48,060 bases of DNA from Kangiellaceae bacterium (GCA_013373015.1 JABXIQ010000025.1:1-48060); one strand, 5' to 3'. Positions 25,954-34,974 are shown, counted from the stretch's first letter. A program made the numbers and translations. The notes: a model not told the origin generated them from the letters alone.

Positions 25954-26832
25954 TTGCTAACAAAGACAAAAATATTTTTGATGCTTGGAACTTTAGTAGC
26001 GCTAACGGCATGTACCATCACCTCCGTTAATCGTCCTGATGACCCTAAGTATGGTAGTCCTGAAGACAGGCGTAAACCTGATTCAGCGCCTACCAGTTTT
26101 GACAAACCGTTTAGTAAAGGAATGCCGCGAGAGCCAGCTCCGAGAGTCGAGAAAAAAAGTCGACTAGGCAATCCGCCTTATTATGAAGTGGATGGCACTA
26201 TTTATCATGTGTTGGATTCAGGTAATGGTTACATTGATGTTGGTGTTGCAAGTTGGTACGGCAAAAAATTTCATGGCCGTCGCACCTCTTCGGGTGAGAT
26301 CTATGATATGTATCAATATACGGCAGCCCATAAAACATTGCCATTGCCGAGCTATGCGCGAGTGACAAATATTGATAATGGCGAGTCAGTGGTGGTTAAG
26401 ATTAACGACCGCGGTCCTTTTGTTAAGAACCGATTGATTGATTTGTCATACGCAGCAGCAAATAAATTGGGTTATGACAAACGTGGAACGGCTCGAGTTG
26501 AAGTTCAGGTTTTAGCCTCGCCGCTAGGCGATGGAAGTGGCGTGAGTTACGAACGTGGTGAATTGCAGATCCCGCAGATGAAAGAACAAAGCTCGAATCC
26601 AAAACTGTATGTTCAAGTGGGCGCTTTTTCGGATGCTATGAGAGCGGATACTTTAGCTGCGCGTTTAAGAGAGTATTTCTTGCAGCCAATAAATGTTAGC
26701 CCTGTGCAAGTTAACGGTCAGACGCTAAATCGAGTCCGAATTGGACCAATTGACGATCCTAATGCGGCTGAGAAAATTTTACAGCAGCTTAGTCAATACA
26801 GTTTTGGCTCGCCAAAAGTAGTAACCGAATAA
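25954..26832 (+). CDS. rlpA: Septal-ring/peptidoglycan lytic lipoprotein RlpA
   Basis: RlpA is an outer-membrane lipoprotein that, in Pseudomonas, cuts glycan strands lacking stem peptides. The product (292 residues) has lipobox LTAC with Cys20. A double-psi beta-barrel follows (GVASWYGKKFHGRRTSSGE ... VKINDRGPF; catalytic-type Asp and His region present). A C-terminal SPOR domain (about 212-290, LYVQVGAFSDAMRADTLAAR) binds denuded glycans. The start is TTG 25954 with AGGG seven bases before; ATG 25981 would destroy the signal peptide. Confidence 0.94.
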   Translation: MLTKTKIFLMLGTLVALTACTITSVNRPDDPKYGSPEDRRKPDSAPTSFDKPFSKGMPREPAPRVEKKSRLGNPPYYEVDGTIYHVLDSGNGYIDVGVASWYGKKFHGRRTSSGEIYDMYQYTAAHKTLPLPSYARVTNIDNGESVVVKINDRGPFVKNRLIDLSYAAANKLGYDKRGTARVEVQVLASPLGDGSGVSYERGELQIPQMKEQSSNPKLYVQVGAFSDAMRADTLAARLREYFLQPINVSPVQVNGQTLNRVRIGPIDDPNAAEKILQQLSQYSFGSPKVVTE

Positions 26833-26860
26833 CTATTATTAAACGTAAATAATTATATAA

Positions 26861-28054
26861 GTGACAACTATGTTAAATACAATGTTAAAAGCATTTATTA
26901 AGTTCAATATTCATTACATAACGGTAGTATTCTTTACTGTAGTATTAGCACCAGCAACGCAAGCTGCACAACCTGGTAATCCATCGATTGCGGCAAAGTC
27001 GTACCTGCTCATGGATTATGATACGGGGCAGATTCTTTTAGAAGAAAATGCCGGACAGTTATTGCCGCCTGCCAGTCTAACTAAAATGATGACTAGTTAC
27101 ATCATTGCTGATGAGTTGCATAAGGGAAATATTAGTAATGAAGATCAAGTGCTGATCACTGAAAATGCATGGGCGCAAAACCCTAAGCTCAAAGGTGGCT
27201 CTTTGATGTTTGTGGAAGTGAATAAATATGTTTCAGTTGAAGATTTGCATCGTGGTATTGTCATCCAATCGGGGAATGATGCTAGCATTGCTATGGCCGA
27301 GCATATTTCGGGCACAGAAGATGCTTTTGCTGATCTAATGAATAAGCATGCCGAGCGTTTGGGGATGAAAGATACTTTCTTCGTGAATAGTACAGGTCTT
27401 CCTGCCGATGGACATATTACAACGGCGCGTGATTTAGCAATTTTGGCGCACGCTCTGATCAAAGATTTTCCAGAAGATTATGGATTGTATGCTGAAAAAG
27501 AATTTACCTTTAATAAAATTACTCAACAAAATCGTAATGAATTGTTGAATGATAAAGGTTTAGGTGTTGACGGTATTAAAACAGGGCATACCGAAGAAGC
27601 CGGATATTGTTTAGTGTCTTCAGCTGAAAAGGGCAATATGCGTTTGATTTCAGTGGTTATGGGCACTGACTCAAAGGCTGCGCGAGCTAGCCAAAGTCGC
27701 AAATTACTCAATCATGGTTTTCGTTTTTACACCAATGTTAAGCCTTTTACTGCTGGTCAGGAGTTGAAAAAAGCGCGCGTTTGGAAAGGTGACAAAGAGG
27801 AATTCTCCGTTGGCTTGGCGCAAAATGCTCACTTGACCATTTTGAAAACTCAGCAAGATCAATTACAAGCTAATTATACAATCAATAAGCAAATTATGGC
27901 TCCGATCAAGAAAGGACAAATTGTGGGTGAAGTTTTCTTCAAAATTGGTGAGCAAGAAGTTAAACGTATGCCAATGGTTGCCCTAGAGAATGTAGAGGAA
28001 GCTGGATTCTTTGGCCGTATGTGGGATTCAATGAAATTGTGGTTCGAGGATTGA
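26861..28054 (+). CDS. dacA: D-alanyl-D-alanine carboxypeptidase (PBP5/6 type)
   Basis: It removes the terminal D-Ala from pentapeptide stems. The ~397-residue product has a signal peptide (cleavage near TQA), motif SLTK with Ser72, SGN at 137-139 and KTGH at 240-243, then the C-terminal beta domain. It ends in the amphipathic membrane anchor GFFGRMWDSMKLWFED. The start is uncertain: GTG 26861, ATG 26870 or ATG 26882, with no clear Shine-Dalgarno site. The released D-Ala could feed the aminotransferase gene that follows. Confidence 0.95.
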   Translation: MTTMLNTMLKAFIKFNIHYITVVFFTVVLAPATQAAQPGNPSIAAKSYLLMDYDTGQILLEENAGQLLPPASLTKMMTSYIIADELHKGNISNEDQVLITENAWAQNPKLKGGSLMFVEVNKYVSVEDLHRGIVIQSGNDASIAMAEHISGTEDAFADLMNKHAERLGMKDTFFVNSTGLPADGHITTARDLAILAHALIKDFPEDYGLYAEKEFTFNKITQQNRNELLNDKGLGVDGIKTGHTEEAGYCLVSSAEKGNMRLISVVMGTDSKAARASQSRKLLNHGFRFYTNVKPFTAGQELKKARVWKGDKEEFSVGLAQNAHLTILKTQQDQLQANYTINKQIMAPIKKGQIVGEVFFKIGEQEVKRMPMVALENVEEAGFFGRMWDSMKLWFED

Positions 28055-28097
28055 TGTGTGCGCTCACTGTTAAAGTGTGTGCGTTAGGAGAGCTAAA

Positions 28098-29000
28098 TTG
28101 TCGATTGCTTACTTAAATGGTGAGTTTTTACCTTTGGAACAAGCAAAAGTCCCGGTATTAGATCGGGGCTTTTTGTTTGCCGATTCGATTTATGAGGTTA
28201 TCCCTGTTTATGCGGGTGCATTGTTTCGCTTTAAGCAGCATATTCAAAGACTTAATAATAGCTTAGCCGCAATAAAGCTGCCATTACAGCAAACCGAGCA
28301 ACAGTGGCGTGAGATATTGGAAACATTGATTGAGTGCAATGATATGCCCAATGCGGCAATTTACTTGCAAATTACTCGTGGCGCTTATCCAGAGCGTAAT
28401 CATGACTTTCCGCAAACGGTAGTGCCCACCATTTTAGCCACTATTTCACCTTTGCCAGAAGTACAAACTGATTCAAAACACTCTGATATTAAAGGTATTT
28501 CTGTTATTACTGCCGAAGATATACGATGGCACCGCTGTGATATTAAGTCCACTGGTTTGTTAGCAAATTGCTTGCTGAAACAACAAGCGCTTGAATCTGG
28601 CGCAGATGACACCATATTAGTGCGAAATGGTCAGGCTGGTGAGGCGACATCGAGTAACCTGTTTGTGGTCAAAGAGCGAACCATCATTACGCCCCCACAT
28701 AGTGATCATATTTTGCCCGGCGTGACTCGTGACTTTGTGGTAGCTTTGGCGCACCTTGACGGTATTCCGTTGGTTGAGCGAAATATTCAAGCCAAAGAAT
28801 TGTCTGGGGCTGATGAAATTTGGCTGACTAGTTCGACCAAAGAAATCCGCCCAGTGACTCAATTAAATGGTGTTACAATAGGTAATGGCCAAGTAGGCCC
28901 ATTGTGGCAACGCATGAATGCCTTATACCAGCAACTGAAAAAACAGTTGTTCAGTGGTGAGGTCAAAGATTTAACGATTAATGGCCGTATAAAACATTAG
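28098..29000 (+). CDS. dat: D-amino acid aminotransferase (class IV)
   Basis: A PLP enzyme of fold type IV that moves amino groups between D-amino acids and 2-oxo acids. The 300-residue product has the Lys150 Schiff-base residue in RCDIKS, matching Bacillus D-AAT (RCDIKSLN), the DRGFLFADSIYEVIPVY start, and the phosphate-binding GEATSSNLF region. A TTG start at 28098 with AGGAG seven bases upstream is clearly better than the longer frame from 28077. It lies between dacA and ybeD, suggesting recycling of D-Ala or supply of D-Glu; that link is inference. Confidence 0.87.
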   Translation: MSIAYLNGEFLPLEQAKVPVLDRGFLFADSIYEVIPVYAGALFRFKQHIQRLNNSLAAIKLPLQQTEQQWREILETLIECNDMPNAAIYLQITRGAYPERNHDFPQTVVPTILATISPLPEVQTDSKHSDIKGISVITAEDIRWHRCDIKSTGLLANCLLKQQALESGADDTILVRNGQAGEATSSNLFVVKERTIITPPHSDHILPGVTRDFVVALAHLDGIPLVERNIQAKELSGADEIWLTSSTKEIRPVTQLNGVTIGNGQVGPLWQRMNALYQQLKKQLFSGEVKDLTINGRIKH

Positions 29001-29079
29001 ATGTGTGCATCTATTGCGTTAGTCTAAAGTAACGGCGACTTGAGTCATACTGTGACTTATTTAAGTTAAGAGAGATTTT

Positions 29080-29361
29080 ATGAAACATATCAATCCCAAT
29101 GATTACGACAGAGATGAGTTGTGGCAATTTCCGTGTGAAATTTGCTTTAAGGTAATGGCTATTCATCGCGAAGGTGTTGATATGGAAATTGCTGAAGTGG
29201 TGTGTCGTCATGCTCCCAATGATTATTCACCAACCTCAAAATTTAGTCGTGATGGCAAATATGTATCTTTATCTTTTATGGTGATGGTAGAAACCAAAGA
29301 GCAGGTTGATGCCTTGTATAAAGATGTTTTTACTGTTGAAGGGGTCAAAATGACACTTTAG
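29080..29361 (+). CDS. ybeD: DUF493 family protein YbeD
   Basis: A 93-residue ACT-like small protein (DUF493) found beside lipB in many proteobacteria. It shows LWQFPCEICFKVMAIHREG and the C-terminal VDALYKDVFTVEGVKMTL. E. coli YbeD has a regulatory-domain-like fold but no settled function. A GAGAGA site precedes ATG 29080. Its place between dat and lipB suggests a tie to lipoate metabolism. Confidence 0.92.
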   Translation: MKHINPNDYDRDELWQFPCEICFKVMAIHREGVDMEIAEVVCRHAPNDYSPTSKFSRDGKYVSLSFMVMVETKEQVDALYKDVFTVEGVKMTL

Positions 29362-29388
29362 TCATCAAGATAAAGTTAATAAAAACAT

Positions 29389-30099
29389 ATGAGTATAGAT
29401 ATTCAAACAAAAGATAAATCATCTAATCCAGAAACTGCATCAGACAACAGCTTGAAAGATACGGTGGTTATTCGTGAGCTTGGGCGACAAGCCTATGTTC
29501 CTGTGTGGAAAAAAATGCAGGATTTTACCGATAATCGCGATGCTAATACTGGCGACGAAATTTGGTTGGTTGAGCATGATCCAGTGTTTACACAAGGGCA
29601 AGCTGGAAAAGCAGAACACGTTTTATTTCCAGGTGATATTCCTGTTGTTCAAGTGGATCGTGGCGGACAAGTAACTTACCATGGCCCAGGCCAGCAAGTA
29701 GCCTATTTTATGATTGATCTGCGTCGCAAGAGTATGGGGCCACGTGATCTGGTGTCTGGGATTGAGAATGCCATTGTCGATATGCTCGATGGTTATGGAA
29801 TTGAAGCTTATCCGCGTCCAGATGCTCCCGGTGTTTATACCGATCAAGCTAAGATATGTTCGTTAGGTTTGCGTATCCGTAAAGGTAAGTCATTCCATGG
29901 ATTAGCACTGAACGTTAATATGGATTTAGAACCCTTTGCCCGTATTAATCCTTGTGGTTATCAAGGTATGCAGATGACGCAAATTGTGGAGCAGGGGGGG
30001 CCAGATAGCCTAGAGCGAGTGAAACCTGATCTGATTGACCAACTGTGTGATAAATTAGGTTATACTAAACGCCTTGAAACTAGCGGATTGCCTGAGTAA
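29389..30099 (+). CDS. lipB: Octanoyl-[acyl-carrier-protein]:protein octanoyltransferase
   Basis: LipB moves octanoate from ACP to the lipoyl domains of 2-oxo-acid dehydrogenases and GcvH, the first step of lipoate synthesis. The product has the [20 protein letters not shown] motif, catalytic Lys155 ([10 protein letters not shown]) and Cys189 (RINPCGY). With ATG 29389 it is 236 residues, about 22 longer at the N-terminus than E. coli LipB; TTG 29452 would give the usual length, but neither start has a good ribosome-binding site. lipA follows after 20 bp. Confidence 0.96.
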   Translation: MSIDIQTKDKSSNPETASDNSLKDTVVIRELGRQAYVPVWKKMQDFTDNRDANTGDEIWLVEHDPVFTQGQAGKAEHVLFPGDIPVVQVDRGGQVTYHGPGQQVAYFMIDLRRKSMGPRDLVSGIENAIVDMLDGYGIEAYPRPDAPGVYTDQAKICSLGLRIRKGKSFHGLALNVNMDLEPFARINPCGYQGMQMTQIVEQGGPDSLERVKPDLIDQLCDKLGYTKRLETSGLPE

Positions 30100-30107
30100 A
30101 GGCATCC
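30085..30107 (+). repeat. Hairpin straddling the lipB stop codon
   Basis: GGA-T-TGCCT (30085-30093) pairs with AGGCATCC (30100-30107), 8 pairs with one bulged T. The six-base loop contains the TAA stop. It lies in the short lipB-lipA gap. Confidence 0.5.
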
Positions 30108-30119
30108 TGAGAAATTATC

Positions 30120-31136
30120 ATGTCTAATTCTGATACGACTAAAAAGTCTAATCCTTCATCCAGTAAAGCGGCGGTTACAGGCCGTGTGACTGGTAAAGTT
30201 ATTCCAGGCAAGAAAATGCGTGCCGAAGAAAAAATGGCGCGTATTCCAGTGAAAATTGTTCCTACAGAGGAGATGCCTCGTAAACCAGATTGGATCCGTG
30301 TGCGTCTGCCAAATGGCAATCAAATCACCAAAATTAAAGATATGTTACGTGATAAAAAATTGCATACGGTATGTGAAGAGGCTTCGTGTCCTAATTTACC
30401 AGAGTGTTTTGGTCATGGGACTGCGACTTTTATGATTATGGGTGATATCTGTACTCGTCGTTGCCCATTTTGTGATGTGGCACATGGTCGTCCATTAGCG
30501 CTTGATCCAGAAGAACCACAAAAATTAGCCGATTCGGTTAAGTCAATGGGCTTAAAATATGTGGTTATAACCTCGGTTGATCGTGATGACCTTCGAGATG
30601 GCGGTTCCGCGCATATTACTGAATGTGTGCGAGTGGCGCGCGAACATAATCCAGAGTTAAAAATAGAGGTGCTGGTTCCTGACTTCAGAGGGCGTATGGA
30701 AGTGGCCTTAGAGTTGATGTCGGACGGATTACCTGACGTGTTTAATCATAATTTAGAAACTGTACCGCGTTTATATAAACAAGCACGACCTGGTGCGGAT
30801 TATCAATGGTCTTTAGATTTATTGAAGCAGTTTAAAGCTCGTTATCCTGGAATACCAACCAAGTCAGGCTTGATGATTGGTTTGGGTGAAACCAACGAGG
30901 AAATCATCGAAGTGATGAAGGATTTGCGTGCTCATGGGGTTGATATGTTGACTCTGGGACAATATTTGCAACCAAGTAAATACCATCATCCTGTTATGCG
31001 TTTTATGCCACCAGCTGAGTTTGATGAGTTGGGTCGTATCGCTGAAGAGATGGGCTTTACCAATGTGGCCAGTGGTCCTATGGTGAGATCCTCGTATCAC
31101 GCGGATCAACAAGCAGCTGGTAATAAAATATCTTAA
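30120..31136 (+). CDS. lipA: Lipoyl synthase
   Basis: A radical-SAM enzyme that inserts two sulfurs into octanoyl chains. The 338-residue protein has the auxiliary cluster motif at Cys85, Cys90 and Cys96 ([12 protein letters not shown]) and the radical-SAM motif at Cys111, Cys115 and Cys118 (CTRRCPFC). It also has the C-terminal VRSSYHAD whose Ser ligates the auxiliary cluster. A basic N-terminal extension of about 45 residues precedes the core. It is the last gene of the forward block, closed by a terminator at 31203-31245. Confidence 0.97.
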   Translation: MSNSDTTKKSNPSSSKAAVTGRVTGKVIPGKKMRAEEKMARIPVKIVPTEEMPRKPDWIRVRLPNGNQITKIKDMLRDKKLHTVCEEASCPNLPECFGHGTATFMIMGDICTRRCPFCDVAHGRPLALDPEEPQKLADSVKSMGLKYVVITSVDRDDLRDGGSAHITECVRVAREHNPELKIEVLVPDFRGRMEVALELMSDGLPDVFNHNLETVPRLYKQARPGADYQWSLDLLKQFKARYPGIPTKSGLMIGLGETNEEIIEVMKDLRAHGVDMLTLGQYLQPSKYHHPVMRFMPPAEFDELGRIAEEMGFTNVASGPMVRSSYHADQQAAGNKIS

Positions 31137-31202
31137 AAAGATTTTTTTATTCGATTGTTTTTTGTTACACACTCAAATAAAAATTGATCTTTTTGCTATG
31201 AG

Positions 31203-31245
31203 TTTGAAAGGGTAATGGCTTATTGCTCATTTCAAATATTTTTTT
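31203..31245 (+). terminator. Intrinsic terminator after lipA
   Basis: TTTGAAA (31203-31209) pairs with TTTCAAA (31230-31236); GTAAT/ATTGC (31212-31216/31222-31226) extend the stem. Seven T follow after two bases. Confidence 0.75.
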
Positions 31246-31271
31246 AATCATAAATATTTAACCTTTGGTTT

Positions 31272-31299
31272 TTGAGTTTAGCGTTTCGTTCTCCATAAC
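31272..31299 (+). promoter_or_regulatory. Possible promoter of slyD
   Basis: TTGAGT (31272-31277) and CATAAC (31294-31299) are 16 bp apart, about 70 bp before the slyD start. This is a moderate match only. Confidence 0.3.
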
Positions 31300-31370
31300 A
31301 TGGCGCCTTTTTCATTAGCCCGAAATATTTTAGTTTAACGAAGCGATAAGCGAGGAAAATCAAGATAATT

Positions 31371-31853
31371 ATGCAAATTGAACAAGATAAAGTGGTACTG
31401 ATCGATTACACCGTTAAAACAGAAGAAGGTGTGTTAGTTGATACATCCGAAGGTAATGAGCCGCTAGCGTATTTGCACGGCCATAGAAATATTATTCCTG
31501 GTCTTGAGAGTGCTTTAGTTGGTAAAGCTGCTGAAGATGAGTTGACGGTTAATGTTCAACCGAATGATGCTTATGGTGAGCGTCATGAAGAGTTGGTTAA
31601 AGAAGTGCCTGTATCAGCGTTCCAAGGTGTTGATAAGATTGAAGCTGGTATGCAATTCCATGCAGAATCGCCAAATGGTCCCCAATTAATTACAGTAACA
31701 AAGATTGAAGGTGAAACGGTAACTGTGGATGGTAATCATCCGTTAGCAGGAATGGCTTTAGTTTTTGATGTAAAAGTATTGGAAGTGCGCGATGCAAGCA
31801 GCGAAGAGTTATCACACGGTCATGTACACGGACCTGGTGGTCATCATCATTAA
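31371..31853 (+). CDS. slyD: FKBP-type peptidyl-prolyl isomerase SlyD
   Basis: SlyD is a prolyl isomerase, chaperone and, in E. coli, a nickel-binding factor for hydrogenase assembly. The 160-residue protein has the FKBP core (VLIDYTVKTEEGVLVDTS, PLAYLHGHRNIIPGLESAL), the insert-in-flap chaperone domain (about 70-125) and the VDGNHPLAG return strand. The C-terminal His-rich tail is short (SHGHVHGPGGHHH) compared with E. coli, so metal capacity is likely lower. The gene is monocistronic, with its own terminator. Confidence 0.94.
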   Translation: MQIEQDKVVLIDYTVKTEEGVLVDTSEGNEPLAYLHGHRNIIPGLESALVGKAAEDELTVNVQPNDAYGERHEELVKEVPVSAFQGVDKIEAGMQFHAESPNGPQLITVTKIEGETVTVDGNHPLAGMALVFDVKVLEVRDASSEELSHGHVHGPGGHHH

Positions 31854-31876
31854 TTCTAAATTTCACGGTTAATTAA

Positions 31877-31901
31877 AGGCTTTCTTCGGAAAGCCTTTTT
31901 T
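31877..31901 (+). terminator. Intrinsic terminator after slyD
   Basis: AGGCTTTC (31877-31884) and GAAAGCCT (31889-31896) form a perfect 8-bp stem capped by a very stable TTCG tetraloop, followed by a T-run. Confidence 0.92.
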
Positions 31902-32029
31902 ATTGATGGGAGAGCTACATTGAGGTTTACATATTGCTACAGTTAATGAATATGATTGCTTTTCTAAAAAAATCGTTTTACATTAGAAAACAGATTTTAA
32001 CCTAGCGTCATCAACCTAGTATCAATTTT

Positions 32030-32692
32030 ATGAGTTCAATCGACCAGCCTATTTTAGTAAGTTTTAAGTTGTGCCCATTTGTGCAACGAGCAGCGATTAC
32101 CTTATTGCATAAGAAACTGGATTATACTATTGAGTATATTGATCTGAATAATAAGCCTGATTGGTTTGTCGAAATCTCACCGTTAGGTAAAGTGCCATTA
32201 TTGCGTGTTAATGATCAGGTGCTATTCGAATCGGCAGTTATTAATGAATACCTTGATGAGACTAATGGCAACAACATGCTTTCTAAAGATCCTTTGATAA
32301 AAGCAGATCAACGTGCTTGGATTGAATTTAGTAGTAGTATTAATAATGCGCAACACCAGTTAACACAGGCTCGTCGCGAAGAAACTTTTGAAAAAATTGA
32401 TGATGATTTGAATAAAAAATTAGCCCATCTGGAGCGCAAAATTGACGCAAAAGGTTTTTTCCAAGGTAGCAGTTTTACTTTGGTCGATAGTGCATTCGCT
32501 CCTTTTTTGATGCGCAGTCAAATTTTGGCAGATAATACTGGAATTGATGTCCTAGAAGACTTCAAAAAACTCGCCGTATGGCGTGACAATATGCTTTCTT
32601 TAGAAGAAGTTCAGCAATCTGTTGTTGAAGATTTTGAAGATTTGTATATGGAATCCATCTATGAAAGGGGGGGATATTTGGCGGATCAGTAA
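32030..32692 (+). CDS. Glutathione S-transferase family protein
   Basis: A 220-residue two-domain GST-fold protein. The thioredoxin-like N-domain carries CPFVQR with Cys15 as the likely active residue, as in omega-class and SspA-like proteins, then the GSH-binding PLGKVPLL and FESAVINEYLDE motifs. The helical C-domain has the N-capping-type TLVDSAFAPFL segment. It could reduce or conjugate thiols, or act like SspA in stress regulation; the Cys favours the thiol-transferase type. Its stop lies inside a long hairpin shared with the convergent gene. Confidence 0.85.
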   Translation: MSSIDQPILVSFKLCPFVQRAAITLLHKKLDYTIEYIDLNNKPDWFVEISPLGKVPLLRVNDQVLFESAVINEYLDETNGNNMLSKDPLIKADQRAWIEFSSSINNAQHQLTQARREETFEKIDDDLNKKLAHLERKIDAKGFFQGSSFTLVDSAFAPFLMRSQILADNTGIDVLEDFKKLAVWRDNMLSLEEVQQSVVEDFEDLYMESIYERGGYLADQ

Positions 32693-32724
32693 CTCAAGTG
32701 ATATATCTTGATTCTATCCGCCAA
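32678..32724. repeat. Two-tier hairpin straddling the GST gene stop codon
   Basis: TTGGCGGAT (32678-32686) and ATCCGCCAA (32716-32724) pair perfectly over 9 bp; inside, TCAAG and CTTGA (32694-32698/32707-32711) pair again. The TAA at 32690-32692 lies between the two stems. No T-run follows; the convergent M48 gene ends 22 bp further on. Confidence 0.65.
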
Positions 32725-32746
32725 GTATGTTCAATACCTAAATAGC

Positions 32747-33550
32747 TTATAAGCGGCAGTTAGGTCGCTTGCCTTGCGCACGAGCTTGTTGATACATTTG
32801 CATCGCGCTATTCATTTTAGCGTTTAAGTCGTTGATGCGAGTTTGCGTTGCTGGGTGAGTTGATAAAAACTCAGGTGGCTTCTGCCCGCCAACTTTAGAC
32901 ATGTTGACCCAGAGTGCCACGCTCTGACGAGGATCAAAACCTGCTTTAGCCATTAAAGTCAAACCAATTTCATCAGCTTCGGATTCGTGTTTACGACTGA
33001 ATGGCAAAAGTACGCCAATTTGAGCACCCATACCCAGTAGGCCTAACAATTGCTGTTTCTGAGCTGTAGGCTCTCCTGCCGCAACCGCTGCTAATTGCAT
33101 TCCCGTTTGTGCTAAGAAACCTTGTGAGACGCGCTCATTACCATGACGAGCCCAAACATGGCCAATTTCGTGACCGATTACAGAAGCTAATTGATCAGCA
33201 TTAGTTGCAACTTTGAACATTCCAGTATGCACACCAATTTTACCGCCTGGTAAAGCAAATGCATTGGGCGAATCTTCAACGAAAACCTTGGTTTCCCAAC
33301 GAGTCGAAGCCATTTTTGGAGCTACTTTATTAAGCTCAGGGATAATCGCATCAACAATACATTGCACATAGCGGTTATTATTAGCATTGGAGTCGACTTT
33401 TTGGCTTTTTTGCATGGAAGTGAATGCTGCCGTACCCATTTGATTCATCTGAGAGTCTGGGAAAAGGGTAATTTGAGATCGGCCTGTCGGCGAGGTTGCG
33501 CACGAGGTTGCAAGAACGGTTCCTATTAAAAGACTGAGTGCTTTTTTCAT
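32747..33550 (-). CDS. M48 family metalloprotease lipoprotein (LoiP-like)
   Basis: A 267-residue zinc peptidase likely anchored in the outer membrane. It has a lipoprotein signal peptide with Cys17 (LATSC), the zinc motif HEIGH at 127-131 and the third ligand Glu191 in HESEADEIG. A C-terminal LSTHPATQTRI stretch is typical of M48 proteins such as LoiP/YggG and BepA. It probably degrades misfolded envelope proteins. AAGGAG seven bases upstream fixes ATG 33550; a longer frame from 33574 is unlikely. It is divergent from the GcvR-like gene. Confidence 0.92.
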   Translation of the reverse strand: MKKALSLLIGTVLATSCATSPTGRSQITLFPDSQMNQMGTAAFTSMQKSQKVDSNANNNRYVQCIVDAIIPELNKVAPKMASTRWETKVFVEDSPNAFALPGGKIGVHTGMFKVATNADQLASVIGHEIGHVWARHGNERVSQGFLAQTGMQLAAVAAGEPTAQKQQLLGLLGMGAQIGVLLPFSRKHESEADEIGLTLMAKAGFDPRQSVALWVNMSKVGGQKPPEFLSTHPATQTRINDLNAKMNSAMQMYQQARAQGKRPNCRL

Positions 33551-33726
33551 GTTTATACTCCTTGGACTATTCAATTCAATACATATTAGGTGTATTTATC
33601 GGTAAGAGCAATTAACTGGCGCAAGATTTAACAAAGGTTAGCAATGTAAAATGTGACCTAAATACTTGCATCATAATAGCAAATTTAGTAATTTTTAGGC
33701 AGCGCAATACAATATGTGGGGATAAT

Positions 33727-34305
33727 ATGGAAGCGCAACAACAAAAGCTGAAGCAGGATAGGCAGCTGATCTTGTCCGTAATTGGCTCCGATCATCCTGA
33801 GATCATTACCACCATCTCAGAGATTCTCTATCGTTTCAAAGGAAACCTCGAAGCGTCTCGTTTTAATCGAATTCACAATAAGTTTAGCGGTTTGTTAGCG
33901 ATTACTATCAACCATATGTACTTGAAACCTTTTATGAGTTGTCTGGAAAGTTTGACTTCAGATAAGGTAAAGTTCGAATTTCATTCGATGGAAACCAGTA
34001 CTCCAATTTCAACTTTAGAAAATGAGAAAGTTCATTTTGAAATTAGTGTGTGGGGTCTTAAAGAACGTGGTATTAATATCGAGTTATTACGCGAACTGAA
34101 TAAACATCATTTGACGGTAGATTCGATCAATACTGAAGCGCATAACGAATTAGGTCAATCCATGTTTTCTTCTCAGTTGGTCGTTTCAACCGAATATGTC
34201 ATCGATTTGGATGAAGTTGAGCAGGCGTTACAAGAATTGGCGAGCAAGCTGAATATTAATATAATGGTTTTTTCAGGAGAAGAGCGCTTGCAAGAAGCAA
34301 TGTAG
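33727..34305 (+). CDS. ACT-domain regulator, GcvR-like
   Basis: A 192-residue protein with two ACT-type domains, at about 12-90 (LILSVIGSDHPEIITTISEI) and 100-185 (HFEISVWGLKERGINIELL). This layout matches the glycine cleavage system transcriptional repressor GcvR, which in E. coli binds glycine and antagonises GcvA. No DNA-binding domain is visible, as in GcvR. A partner GcvA is not in the window, so the regulatory target is inference. GGGGAT precedes the ATG. Confidence 0.78.
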   Translation: MEAQQQKLKQDRQLILSVIGSDHPEIITTISEILYRFKGNLEASRFNRIHNKFSGLLAITINHMYLKPFMSCLESLTSDKVKFEFHSMETSTPISTLENEKVHFEISVWGLKERGINIELLRELNKHHLTVDSINTEAHNELGQSMFSSQLVVSTEYVIDLDEVEQALQELASKLNINIMVFSGEERLQEAM

Positions 34306-34332
34306 TATTTTGATCTTGTTAAATTTTATATG

Positions 34333-34361
34333 AAAAAAGGCGCTGATTGAGCGCCTTTTTT
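34333..34361 (+). terminator. Bidirectional terminator
   Basis: GGCGCT and AGCGCC (39-44 and 50-55 of the 34300s) pair around five bases, with six A before and six T after. It serves the GcvR-like gene and the convergent unknown gene, whose stop is 16 bp away. Confidence 0.9.
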
Positions 34362-34376
34362 GTAGATTGTTGGTGG

Positions 34377-34823
34377 CTACTCTTCGCTTTCTTTACCATC
34401 AATAATAAAGCCAATTTTACGCTCAGGTGCTTCTTCGGGCACTTTTTCCACATAACACAATAACTCAACGTTATTTTGATGCGTTAAAACCATGCAAGGA
34501 TTTCCGCCCGCGTGGCCTTCTATACGAATGCCGTGGAAAGACTCTTGAACTAAACGTGTTACGTTGATTTGCAAACCACCATTCAAAATAGCCACAATAG
34601 CGGGTTCTGCGTCTTTGGGCATATGTTGACGCCAAGCACGAATGGTATTTGCTAGGCTGCGGATCAAGCCACCAGCCGAGCGATAGTCATTGACGTGTTG
34701 ATTGGCGAGGTTTAATTCATCAAGAGCTAGAGACGGAGGTTTAACATCAGGATGAATATTATGAAAAACCTCGACATCTTGCGGTTGACGTTGTTGGATG
34801 ATGGTTTGGTATTGTTCACTCAT
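34377..34823 (-). CDS. Conserved-looking hypothetical protein
   Basis: A 148-residue cytoplasmic protein I cannot assign. It is acidic at the C-terminus (PEEAPERKIGFIIDGKESEE). It has a helical first half (LALDELNLANQHVNDYRSAG, SLANTIRAWRQHM) and a strand-rich second half with single Cys residues (GGNPCMVLTH, NVELLCYVEKV). No signal peptide or membrane helix. I chose the ATG at 34823, with GGAT upstream; the longer frame from 34844 starts with TTG. Codon use looks like its neighbours, so it is probably a real gene. Confidence 0.65.
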   Translation of the reverse strand: MSEQYQTIIQQRQPQDVEVFHNIHPDVKPPSLALDELNLANQHVNDYRSAGGLIRSLANTIRAWRQHMPKDAEPAIVAILNGGLQINVTRLVQESFHGIRIEGHAGGNPCMVLTHQNNVELLCYVEKVPEEAPERKIGFIIDGKESEE

Positions 34824-34974
34824 AAAAAATCCAATATTGGGCAATTCAAAAACTTCTCAGCACGATAAACGAGCTAGCCTTAATAAGCAAGTTTTGAGCA
34901 AATCTGCTTAGGAATTCTAATCTTGTTACACATTGTATTCGACATTTGCTCTAACATTGGTCATTATTGCCGCC

